From assembly GCA_965248335.1 (NCBI GenBank), contig CBDFIY010000003.1:372001-436000 (forward strand): a stretch of 64,000 nt of DNA, read 5' to 3'. This document shows positions 35,347 to 43,239 of this stretch, piece by piece. The number at the start of each line of letters is the position of its first letter. Position 1 is the stretch's first letter. The DNA comes from CAKMZU01 sp965248335 (GTDB taxonomy: Bacteria; Pseudomonadota; Gammaproteobacteria; Pseudomonadales; DT-91). Below the pieces are notes generated by a model. It did not search any database and was not told the DNA's origin. It saw only the letters and a program-made list of their open reading frames with translations. A program made the translations under genes and the position numbers.

Positions 35347-35422
35347 GCTCAAGTAGCTCAGCTGGTAGAGCACACCCTTGGTAAGGGTGAGGTCGGCGGT
35401 TCAAATCCGCTCTTGAGCTCCA
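35347..35422 (+). tRNA. tRNA-Thr (GGU anticodon)
   Basis: Acceptor GCTCAAG/CTTGAGC, D stem GCTC/GAGC, anticodon stem ACCC/GGGT with loop TTGGTAA giving GGU, T loop TTCAAAT, CCA encoded. In many gammaproteobacteria tufB follows this tRNA; here only 93 bases separate it from tRNA-Trp. Confidence 0.96.
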
Positions 35423-35424
35423 TC

Positions 35425-35452
35425 TTGACATGAGTAAATATTCGCCTATTAT
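35425..35452 (+). promoter_or_regulatory. Promoter of tRNA-Trp, secE and nusG
   Basis: TTGACA (35425-35430), 16-base spacer, TATTAT (35447-35452): near consensus. It sits three bases after the tRNA-Thr 3' end and reads toward tRNA-Trp, secE and nusG. Confidence 0.75.
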
Positions 35453-35515
35453 CTATAGGTTTTATTGACATGGTTGGGATGAGGGAGTAGTATCTCGCCT
35501 CTTTTTTCTAGGTAT

Positions 35516-35591
35516 AGGCCAGTAGTTCAATTGGTAGAGCGTCGGTCTCCAAAACCGAAAGTTGGGGGTTCGAGTCCCTCCTGGCCTGCCA
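35516..35591 (+). tRNA. tRNA-Trp (CCA anticodon)
   Basis: Acceptor AGGCCAG/CTGGCCT, anticodon stem CGGT/ACCG with loop CTCCAAA giving CCA, T loop TTCGAGT, CCA end encoded. It lies 36 bases before secE and is likely processed from the same transcript. Confidence 0.96.
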
Positions 35592-35627
35592 CGTACCGAT
35601 TTTACCTTTATGATAGTGAAGCAATAG

Positions 35628-36002
35628 ATGAGTAATAACGGACAGGAATCTTCTTCATCACCCGTAAATGCCGTCAAGTGGATAGCTTGTGCGGCGATTG
35701 TTATAGCGGGTGTTTTAGGTAATAGCTATTACACCAATGAATTGTCAGTTTTTATTAGGGCAATAATCTTGGTGGGTATGGCTGTCGCTGCTGGTGCGTT
35801 TGCGTTTACTACAACTCAAGGCATCAGTTTTTGGACGTTACTAAAAGAAGCAAAAACAGAGATTCGTAGGGTTGTATGGCCTACCCGACAAGAAACCACG
35901 CAAACGACGATGATTGTTATTGTTGTCGTGTTGATAATGTCGCTGATTCTTTGGGTGCTTGATATAGGGCTAAACTTTCTAATCTCTTGGTTGATAGGGT
36001 AG
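35628..36002 (+). CDS. secE: Protein translocase subunit SecE
   Basis: SecE clamps SecY in the inner-membrane translocon. The 124-residue protein has three membrane segments as in E. coli (about 15-33, 40-60, 95-120) and the conserved cytoplasmic amphipathic helix EAKTEIRRVVWPTRQETTQT between the second and third. It is followed by nusG after 10 bases. Confidence 0.95.
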   Translation: MSNNGQESSSSPVNAVKWIACAAIVIAGVLGNSYYTNELSVFIRAIILVGMAVAAGAFAFTTTQGISFWTLLKEAKTEIRRVVWPTRQETTQTTMIVIVVVLIMSLILWVLDIGLNFLISWLIG

Positions 36003-36012
36003 AGGTAAACAG

Positions 36013-36546
36013 ATGTCCAAGCGATGGTATGTAGTGCATGCCTTTTCTGGTTATGAAAAGAAAGTTCAGCAATCTTTACATGAGCGTATTGCATTGAATC
36101 AAATGGAAGACTTATTTGGTGAGGTACTAGTGCCAACTGAAGAAGTCGTTGAAATGCGTGATGGGCAAGCACGAAAGAGTGAAAGAAAATTCTTTCCTGG
36201 GTACGTGCTTGTGCAGATGGAGTTAAATGACGATAGTTGGCATTTAGTTAAAGAAACCCCTCGGGTTTTAGGTTTTATTGGGGGTAAGCCTGATAAACCA
36301 GCCGCAATTACTGATCGTGAGGCGGATGCAATCCTGCAGCGTGTTCAGGATGGCGCAGATAAGCCTAAGCCAAAAACTTTATTTGAAGTTGGCGAGATTG
36401 TGCGAGTTACTGATGGGCCTTTCAATGACTTTAACGGCGCAGTAGAAAGTGTTGATTATGATAGAAGTAAAGTTCAAGTAGCTGTTCAGATATTTGGTCG
36501 GTCTACACCTGTTGATTTGGATTTCACCCAAGTCGAAAAAACTTAA
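36013..36546 (+). CDS. nusG: Transcription termination/antitermination factor NusG
   Basis: NusG binds the RNA polymerase clamp and couples transcription to translation and to Rho. The 177-residue protein has the NGN domain (starting KRWYVVHAFSGYEKKVQ) and the C-terminal KOW domain (GEIVRVTDGPFNDFNGAVESVD). Length is family-standard (E. coli 181). Confidence 0.97.
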   Translation: MSKRWYVVHAFSGYEKKVQQSLHERIALNQMEDLFGEVLVPTEEVVEMRDGQARKSERKFFPGYVLVQMELNDDSWHLVKETPRVLGFIGGKPDKPAAITDREADAILQRVQDGADKPKPKTLFEVGEIVRVTDGPFNDFNGAVESVDYDRSKVQVAVQIFGRSTPVDLDFTQVEKT

Positions 36547-36597
36547 ATCGTCTAAATTGGGGAGCCTTAGGGCGTTTGAACCCATAGGAGTAAAGTT

Positions 36598-37026
36598 ATG
36601 GCGAAGAAAATAGAAGCCTATATTAAGCTTCAAGTGCCTGCAGGTCAGGCAAATCCAAGCCCCCCAGTTGGTCCTGCGCTGGGTCAGCACGGGGTGAATA
36701 TCATGGAGTTTTGTAAAGCCTTTAATGCTGAAACCCAAGGCATGGAAAGTGGCTTGCCAATCCCTGTTGTTATCTCTGTTTATAGTGATCGTAGCTTTAC
36801 CTTTATTAAAAAGACGCCTCCTGCATCCGTTTTGCTGAGAAAAGCTGCAGGTATCAAGAAAGGTTCAGGCGTACCAAACACAGAGAAAGTTGGCAAAGTG
36901 ACGCGTGCGCAACTTGAAGAAATCGCTACCACAAAAATGGCAGATTTGAATGCAAACGATATGGAAGCGGCAATAAAAATTATTGCGGGTTCTGCACGAA
37001 GTGCTGGTATCGAGGTGGAGGGATAA
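36598..37026 (+). CDS. rplK: 50S ribosomal protein L11
   Basis: L11 binds the GTPase-associated centre of 23S rRNA and is needed for RelA activation. The 142 residues include KLQVPAGQANPSPPVGPALGQ near the N-terminus and the rRNA-binding C-terminal domain. It is followed at 3 bases by rplA; in E. coli L1 represses this pair. Confidence 0.98.
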   Translation: MAKKIEAYIKLQVPAGQANPSPPVGPALGQHGVNIMEFCKAFNAETQGMESGLPIPVVISVYSDRSFTFIKKTPPASVLLRKAAGIKKGSGVPNTEKVGKVTRAQLEEIATTKMADLNANDMEAAIKIIAGSARSAGIEVEG

Positions 37027-37029
37027 TTC

Positions 37030-37728
37030 ATGGCTAAGTTATCAAAAAGACAAAAACTTATTCAAGGCAAAATAGAACTTGGTAAGCTATACAGTTTCGA
37101 AGAAGCTGTCGCGGTACTTAAAGATGTTTCTTCCGTTAAGTTCGAAGAAACGATTGATGTTTCGGTGAATCTTGGTGTCGATGCTAAAAAATCAGATCAG
37201 CAAGTTCGTGGTGCAACTTCATTGCCAGCTGGTTCAGGTAAAGATGTGCGTGTAGCCGTATTTACTTCAGGTGCTAATGCTGAAGCGGCTAAAGAAGCTG
37301 GGGCAGAGTTCGTTGGTATGGAAGATCTTGCTGAGCAAGTAAAATCTGGCATGATGGATTTTGACGTTGTTGTTGCAAGTCCTGACGCTATGCGTGTTGT
37401 TGGTCAGTTGGGTCAAGTTCTTGGCCCTCGAGGTCTTATGCCTAACCCTAAAACGGGTACAGTTACGCCTAATGTCTCTGAGGCGGTTATAAATGCGAAA
37501 TCAGGACAAGTTCGTTATAGAACTGACAAAAACGGCATTATTCACGGCGCTATCGGAAAGCTAAATTTTGATACACCTGCAATCAAGCAAAATTTGCAGG
37601 CGTTGATTACCGATTTAATGAAAGCGAAACCGGCGTCAGCTAAAGGTCATTACATGAAGAAAATCACCTTGTCTACAACGATGGGGCCTGGTTTGTCGGT
37701 TGATATTTCAAGTTTAGAGGTTAAGTAA
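37030..37728 (+). CDS. rplA: 50S ribosomal protein L1
   Basis: L1 forms the mobile stalk at the E site and is the autogenous repressor of rplKA in E. coli. The 232-residue protein has the motif GPRGLMPNPKTGTVTP. Standard length. Confidence 0.98.
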   Translation: MAKLSKRQKLIQGKIELGKLYSFEEAVAVLKDVSSVKFEETIDVSVNLGVDAKKSDQQVRGATSLPAGSGKDVRVAVFTSGANAEAAKEAGAEFVGMEDLAEQVKSGMMDFDVVVASPDAMRVVGQLGQVLGPRGLMPNPKTGTVTPNVSEAVINAKSGQVRYRTDKNGIIHGAIGKLNFDTPAIKQNLQALITDLMKAKPASAKGHYMKKITLSTTMGPGLSVDISSLEVK

Positions 37729-37739
37729 ACGAATCTGAA

Positions 37740-37915
37740 TAAAGCAATTTATTCAAAAAGACTTTGGGGCTGGAAATTTATTTTCAGACCGTCAAAGACC
37801 GTAGGTGTTGCAAGAGCAACTTAATTAAAGCCTGCGCAGATGGTGTAAGCCCTTGCGGTTAATGCCATAAATGCAACCATCTGGTTGCAAAACTAAAGCA
37901 ATTTAGGAGATACCA
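37740..37915 (+). promoter_or_regulatory. L10 leader region of rplJL
   Basis: The 187-base rplA-rplJ spacer is rich in hairpins: e.g. TTGCAAGAGCAA, and GCAACCATCTGGTTGC (37873-37888) near the start codon. The order of elements (GACCGTAGGTG, then GCCTGCGCAGATGGTG) resembles the ribosomal protein L10 leader, where the L10-L12 complex binds and represses translation. SD TAGGAG precedes rplJ. Confidence 0.65.
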
Positions 37916-38443
37916 ATGGCAATTGGTTTAGAAGATAAAAGAGCTATTGTTGCAGATGTGAATACTGTGGCTAGCGATGCTTTATCTCTTGTGGTTGCCG
38001 ACTCTCGTGGTTGTACCGTCAGCGAAATGACAGGTTTGCGCCGTCAAGCGCGTGAAGCAAATGTTACCGTACGTGTTGTACGAAATACATTAGCCAAGCG
38101 AGCCGTTGCAGGTACTGAATACGAGTGCGCTCAAGATACTTTTAAAGGGCCATCTTTATTGGCTTTTTCAATGGATCACCCGGGTGCAGCTGCGCGTATT
38201 TTCAAAGACTTCGCTAAAGAAAACGAAGCTTTTGAAGTAAAAGCGTTAGCAGTTGGAGGTCAGTTGCTGGACGCTAACCAAATTGATTTGCTAGCTAAAT
38301 TACCTACACGTGACAAGGCAATATCTCAGTTGATGAGTGTCATGCAAGCACCTGTAGCGAAACTAGTAAGAACCATGAACGAAGTTCCTGGGAAATTGGT
38401 TCGTACCTTGGCAGCTGTTCGCGATCAAAAAGAACTAGCTTAA
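37916..38443 (+). CDS. rplJ: 50S ribosomal protein L10
   Basis: L10 anchors the L7/L12 dimers at the stalk base. The 175-residue protein (E. coli 165) begins MAIGLEDKRAIVADVN and has the C-terminal helix that binds L12 dimers (MSVMQAPVAKLVRTMNEVP). In family members L10 with L12 is the autorepressor. Confidence 0.97.
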   Translation: MAIGLEDKRAIVADVNTVASDALSLVVADSRGCTVSEMTGLRRQAREANVTVRVVRNTLAKRAVAGTEYECAQDTFKGPSLLAFSMDHPGAAARIFKDFAKENEAFEVKALAVGGQLLDANQIDLLAKLPTRDKAISQLMSVMQAPVAKLVRTMNEVPGKLVRTLAAVRDQKELA

Positions 38444-38495
38444 TATTTAAGATCTCAATGTTAATTGAGTTAACCGTATAAAATTGGAGACAAAA

Positions 38496-38876
38496 ATGGC
38501 TCTTTCAAAAGATGATATTTTAAACGCAATTTCTGAGATGTCTGTTATGGATATCGTAGAGTTGATCGAAGCAATGGAAGAAAAATTCGGTGTAACTGCC
38601 GCCGTTGCAGCTGCTGCTGCACCTGCAGCAGGTGCTGGCGATGCGGGTGCTGCAGTTGAAGAGCAAACTGAATTTGATGTAATTCTTACTTCAATTGGCG
38701 AAAAGAAAGTCAATGTTATCAAGGCTGTTCGTGCAATTACAGGTTTAGGCCTTAAAGAAGCGAAAGCTGTGGTTGACGGTGCACCTGCTCCTGTTAAGGA
38801 AGGTGTGTCTAAAGACGACGCAGAAGAAACTAAGAAAGCATTGGAAGAAGCTGGCGCAACTGTTGAAGTTAAATAA
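38496..38876 (+). CDS. rplL: 50S ribosomal protein L7/L12
   Basis: L7/L12 recruits GTPase factors to the ribosome. From ATG 38496 it has 126 residues: N-terminal dimerisation domain, Ala/Gly hinge (AAVAAAAAPAAGAGDAG) and C-terminal factor-binding domain. The frame opens at 38484, but MALSKDDILN is the family start and TTGGAGAC is the SD. Confidence 0.98.
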   Translation: MALSKDDILNAISEMSVMDIVELIEAMEEKFGVTAAVAAAAAPAAGAGDAGAAVEEQTEFDVILTSIGEKKVNVIKAVRAITGLGLKEAKAVVDGAPAPVKEGVSKDDAEETKKALEEAGATVEVK

Positions 38877-38932
38877 CTTTATTCAGTGCAAGAGCACTTC
38901 TTACGCAGTCTGCTAGAAATAGTAGGTGTGTG

Positions 38933-38961
38933 GGCTGGCGAAGTATTTCGCTGGCCTTTTT
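38933..38961 (+). terminator. Attenuator between rplL and rpoB
   Basis: GGCTGGCGAA (38933-38942) pairs with TTCGCTGGCC (38947-38956) with two G-U pairs, followed by TTTTT. It matches the position of the partial terminator that lowers rpoBC transcription relative to rplJL in E. coli. A second stem, GTTAGC (39022-39027) with GCTAAC (39040-39045), lies where E. coli has an RNase III site. Confidence 0.75.
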
Positions 38962-39076
38962 GCGTTTATACGTAAATATTAGACAGACAATGAAGCCTTC
39001 TAGGCTGTAACAATTCGACATGTTAGCCATCTATAATTAGCTAACCTGATCATCACGACGCGTTTAGGGAGTACTG

Positions 39077-42000
39077 ATGACATATTCATACACTGAAAAA
39101 AAACGGATCAGGAAAAATTTCGGACAGTTTCAGCAAGTTATGGATGTGCCTTACTTATTGGCCATTCAGCTGGACTCTTATCGAAAGTTTACCCAGGCAG
39201 GTATTGCGCATGATGATCGTGACAACGTAGGCCTTAATGCTGCGTTTAAATCTGTTTTTCCAATTGTAAGCTATTCAGGTAATGCTGCGCTTGAGTATGT
39301 CAGTTATAAGCTAGGTGAGCCAGTCTTTGATGTCGCTGAGTGTACGCTGCGAGGCGTGACTTATGCAGTGACCCTCAGAGTTCGAGTAAGACTCATTATT
39401 TATGATAAAGACTCAAGTAATAAAGCAATTAAAGATATTAAAGAGCAAGAAGTTTATATGGGAGAAATTCCATTAATGACTAAAAACGGTACCTTCGTCA
39501 TCAATGGAACGGAAAGAGTTATCGTTTCTCAGTTACACCGCTCACCGGGTGTTTTCTTCGATCATGATAAAGGTAAGACACACTCCTCAGGGAAATTACT
39601 TTATTCGGCTCGAGTTATTCCTTACCGAGGTTCTTGGTTAGATTTTGAATTTGATGCTAAAGATCTCGTTTATGTTCGTATAGATCGCCGAAGAAAATTA
39701 CCTGCTACTATCTTACTAAGAGCTTTAGGTTATAGCTCTGAAGAAATGTTAGCGATGTTCTTTGAGGTAGATAGTTTCCATATTGAAGGTGACATGGTTA
39801 CCTTTAAACTCGTACCAGACAGGCTGCGTGGTGAAGTTGCGGCTTTTGATATTCAGGATGAGTCGGGGAAAATTATTGTTGAAGAAGGCCGAAGGATAAC
39901 AGGTCGTAATATTCGACAGATTGCCAAAGCCAAGATAAGTGAATTAGAAGTTCCTGTTGATTATTTGCTAGGTCGATCCCTGGCTAAAAATATCATTGAT
40001 GAAGAAAGTGGCGAGCTACTCCTTGAGTGTAATACAGAGATTACAGAGGAAGTATTAGAAAAACTGCGTACGGCTAAAATTGAAAATATTGAAACGATTT
40101 ATAGTAATGAGTTGGATTGCGGGCCTTATATATCGGAAACTTTAAGATCGGACGTATCCCGTGATGAGCTTGATGCGTTGGTAGAAATTTATCGTATGAT
40201 GCGCCCGGGAGAGCCACCTACGAAAGATGCTGCCGAGAACCTTTTCCAAAATCTATTTTTTACGGAAGATCGTTATGATCTGTCAGCCGTTGGCCGCATG
40301 AAGTTTAATCGACGTTTAGGCCGTGAGGAGATTGTAGGCTCGGGTGCGCTGTCAAAAGAAGATATTGTTGATGTGTTGTCACTTTTAATTGGCATCAGGA
40401 ATGGTAAAGGCGTTATCGATGATATTGATCACTTAGGTAATAGACGTGTTCGTTCAGTCGGAGAAATGGCAGAAAATCAATTTCGTGTAGGTTTAGTACG
40501 TGTGGAACGAGCAGTAAAAGAACGCTTGTCACAAGCAGAGTCTGAAGGGTTGATGCCACAAGACCTGATTAATGCAAAACCTGTAGCGGCAGCAATTAAA
40601 GAGTTTTTTGGCTCTAGCCAACTTTCTCAATTCATGGATCAAAATAACCCGTTATCTGAAATTACGCACAAGCGTCGTGTGTCGGCATTAGGGCCTGGCG
40701 GCTTGACGCGTGAGCGAGCAGGCTTCGAGGTGCGAGATGTTCATCCGACGCATTATGGGCGTGTCTGTCCAATTGAAACACCTGAAGGCCCCAATATCGG
40801 CTTGATCAACTCGTTGGCAACTTACTCACGTACTAATGAGTATGGTTTCCTTGAGAGTCCCTACGTGAAGGTTGTTGATGGAAAGGTTTCAGGTGAGGTT
40901 GAATACTTCTCCGCGATTAATGAATATGAATATGTCATTGCACAAGCTTCAGCAAAGTTGGATGACGATGGGAAGTTTATCGAAGACTTAGTTAGCGTAA
41001 GGTATGAGCATGAATTCATTTTGGTCCCGCCAGAAAAAATTCAATATATGGATGTTTCTCCTAAGCAGGTAGTATCAGTTGCCGCCTCTATGATCCCCTT
41101 CCTTGAGCACGATGATGCTAACCGTGCCTTGATGGGTTCAAATATGCAACGTCAAGCTGTGCCGACCTTGGTTTCCGATAAGCCGTTAGTCGGCACGGGA
41201 ATGGAGCGAATTGTAGCACGTGATTCAGGTGTGTGTGTTGTTGCTGAGCATGGTGGCGTTATTTATAGTGTGGATGCCGGTAGAGTCGTTGTAAGAGTCA
41301 ATGATAATGAAGTTGGGGATGGTGAAGCCCCCGTTGATATTTATAACCTTGTTAAATATACACGATCTAATCACAACACCTGTATTAATCAAAAACCATT
41401 GGTCGCCAAAGGCGATGTAATTGCGCGCGGTGATATTTTGGCGGATGGTCCATCCATCGATATGGGTGAGTTGGCGCTAGGGCAGAACATGCGGATCGCA
41501 TTTATGCCATGGAATGGTTACAACTTTGAGGATTCTATCCTTGTTTCTGAGCGAGTTGTTCAAGAGGATAGATTTACATCAATTCATATCCATGAAATGA
41601 CCTGTGTGGCTCGGGATACCAAGTTAGGCTCCGAAGAAATAACCTCGGATATTCCTAATGTCGGGGAGTCGGCATTATCTAAATTGGATGACTCCGGTAT
41701 TGTTTATATAGGGGCTGAAGTAAGTGCTGGCGATATCTTGGTTGGAAAGGTTACACCCAAGGGTGAAACGCAATTAACACCAGAAGAAAAACTGTTGAGG
41801 GCTATCTTTGGAGAGAAGGCCTCTGATGTAAAAGATACGTCATTAAGGGTTGGAACCAGCATAAAGGGAACGGTAATCGACGTTCAGGTGTTTACCCGTG
41901 ATGGCCTTGAAAAAGATCAGCGTTCACTAGACATAGAGCGTGTACAGCTTGATGATTATCGCAAAGACCTTAATCAAGAGTATTCTATTATTGAGAGCGC

Positions 42001-43150
42001 TACCTTTGCGCGGTTATCTAAGCTACTGGTCGGCAATAAAATCAAAGCAGGGTTAGGTTTAGAAAAGGGAGCTCTATTTACAGACGAAAATGCAAATCAG
42101 CTAACTCATGATCAATGGTTTAAGTTGAGAATGAGCGATGCGAAGCTGAATGCTGAAATAGATAATGCTGAGAAAGCGTTAGTTGAATACCGCAAGGAAC
42201 TCGATGACCGTTTTGAAGTTAAAAAGAAAAAATTGCAAAGCGGTGATGATTTAGCGCCGGGAGTGCTAAAAATCGTTAAAGTTTATTTAGCGATAAAGCG
42301 GCGTATTCAGCCCGGTGATAAAATGGCTGGACGTCATGGAAACAAAGGTGTTATTTCTGTAATAAAACCCGTTGAGGATATGCCTTATGATGAGAAGGGT
42401 GAGCCAGTTGATATAGTACTTAATCCTCTGGGTGTACCTTCTCGTATGAACGTTGGGCAGGTTCTCGAAACGCACTTAGGTATGGCCGCTCGTGGTTTAG
42501 GTCAGAAGGTTGAGCGCATGCTGAGAGAGCAACGTGCAATCGGTGAAATAAGAGCGTATCTGGAAACCATTTATAATGAGAATGCCGCTCAAAAAGAGAG
42601 TTTGAGCGATTTTTCGGATGACGAAATTATTGAACTAGCCTCTAATCTAAAAGCTGGTGTGCCAATGGCAACACCTGTTTTTGATGGCGCAGCAGAATCG
42701 CAAATCAAAGATCTACTTAAGTTAGCCGATATTCCAGAAAGTGGCCAGATTACATTGTTTGATGGTCGCACAGGGGATACATTTACACGCCCTGTGACTG
42801 TCGGCTATATGTACATGCTTAAATTGAATCACTTGGTTGATGATAAAATGCATGCAAGATCTACAGGGTCATATAGCCTTGTTACGCAGCAGCCGCTTGG
42901 GGGTAAAGCTCAGTTTGGTGGCCAGCGTTTTGGTGAAATGGAGGTGTGGGCACTTGAGGCATATGGTGCAGCTTATACCTTGCAGGAAATGCTTACCGTC
43001 AAATCTGATGACGTTGGTGGCCGTACAAAAATGTATAAAAATATTGTGGATGGAAATCATAGTATGGAGCCAGGAATGCCCGAATCATTCAATGTGTTAG
43101 TGAAAGAAATTCGATCCTTAGGTATTGATATCGATCTTGATACTGAGTAA
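39077..43150 (+). CDS. rpoB: RNA polymerase beta subunit
   Basis: RpoB forms one pincer of the RNA polymerase catalytic core. At 1357 residues it is slightly longer than in E. coli (1342). The rifampicin region GSSQLSQFMDQNNPLSE starts at residue 512, and THKRRVSALGPGG follows it; the equivalents of E. coli Asp516, His526 and Ser531 are all wild type, predicting rifampicin sensitivity. The C-terminal part has the GDKMAGRHGNKG and SYSLVTQQPLGGKAQFGGQR motifs of the active-site region. Confidence 0.98.
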   Translation: MTYSYTEKKRIRKNFGQFQQVMDVPYLLAIQLDSYRKFTQAGIAHDDRDNVGLNAAFKSVFPIVSYSGNAALEYVSYKLGEPVFDVAECTLRGVTYAVTLRVRVRLIIYDKDSSNKAIKDIKEQEVYMGEIPLMTKNGTFVINGTERVIVSQLHRSPGVFFDHDKGKTHSSGKLLYSARVIPYRGSWLDFEFDAKDLVYVRIDRRRKLPATILLRALGYSSEEMLAMFFEVDSFHIEGDMVTFKLVPDRLRGEVAAFDIQDESGKIIVEEGRRITGRNIRQIAKAKISELEVPVDYLLGRSLAKNIIDEESGELLLECNTEITEEVLEKLRTAKIENIETIYSNELDCGPYISETLRSDVSRDELDALVEIYRMMRPGEPPTKDAAENLFQNLFFTEDRYDLSAVGRMKFNRRLGREEIVGSGALSKEDIVDVLSLLIGIRNGKGVIDDIDHLGNRRVRSVGEMAENQFRVGLVRVERAVKERLSQAESEGLMPQDLINAKPVAAAIKEFFGSSQLSQFMDQNNPLSEITHKRRVSALGPGGLTRERAGFEVRDVHPTHYGRVCPIETPEGPNIGLINSLATYSRTNEYGFLESPYVKVVDGKVSGEVEYFSAINEYEYVIAQASAKLDDDGKFIEDLVSVRYEHEFILVPPEKIQYMDVSPKQVVSVAASMIPFLEHDDANRALMGSNMQRQAVPTLVSDKPLVGTGMERIVARDSGVCVVAEHGGVIYSVDAGRVVVRVNDNEVGDGEAPVDIYNLVKYTRSNHNTCINQKPLVAKGDVIARGDILADGPSIDMGELALGQNMRIAFMPWNGYNFEDSILVSERVVQEDRFTSIHIHEMTCVARDTKLGSEEITSDIPNVGESALSKLDDSGIVYIGAEVSAGDILVGKVTPKGETQLTPEEKLLRAIFGEKASDVKDTSLRVGTSIKGTVIDVQVFTRDGLEKDQRSLDIERVQLDDYRKDLNQEYSIIESATFARLSKLLVGNKIKAGLGLEKGALFTDENANQLTHDQWFKLRMSDAKLNAEIDNAEKALVEYRKELDDRFEVKKKKLQSGDDLAPGVLKIVKVYLAIKRRIQPGDKMAGRHGNKGVISVIKPVEDMPYDEKGEPVDIVLNPLGVPSRMNVGQVLETHLGMAARGLGQKVERMLREQRAIGEIRAYLETIYNENAAQKESLSDFSDDEIIELASNLKAGVPMATPVFDGAAESQIKDLLKLADIPESGQITLFDGRTGDTFTRPVTVGYMYMLKLNHLVDDKMHARSTGSYSLVTQQPLGGKAQFGGQRFGEMEVWALEAYGAAYTLQEMLTVKSDDVGGRTKMYKNIVDGNHSMEPGMPESFNVLVKEIRSLGIDIDLDTE

Positions 43151-43170
43151 AGATTTTTTTTTGAAACACA

Positions 43171-43221
43171 GGCAGTATCAGGTTTAGATACTGTCAAATT
43201 ATTTCCTGAGGATACCCTCAG
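43171..43221 (+). promoter_or_regulatory. Two hairpins in the rpoB-rpoC spacer
   Basis: GGCAGTATC (43171-43179) pairs with GATACTGTC (43187-43195), and CTGAGG (43206-43211) with CCTCAG (43216-43221). The second stem ends five bases before the rpoC SD (GGAG, 43227-43230). The spacer is 89 bases. They may protect or position the rpoC initiation region; no T-run makes a terminator unlikely. Confidence 0.45.
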
Positions 43222-43239
43222 AAAACTGGAGAAAAAGCC

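Noticed and set aside
35462..35677. 71-codon minus-strand open frame (GGTRTPNFRFWRPTLY)
   Set aside because: Antisense of tRNA-Trp; the same artefact class.
38877..39076. Possible small gene between rplL and rpoB
   Set aside because: No frame with SD; the region is explained by the attenuator and a processing-type stem.
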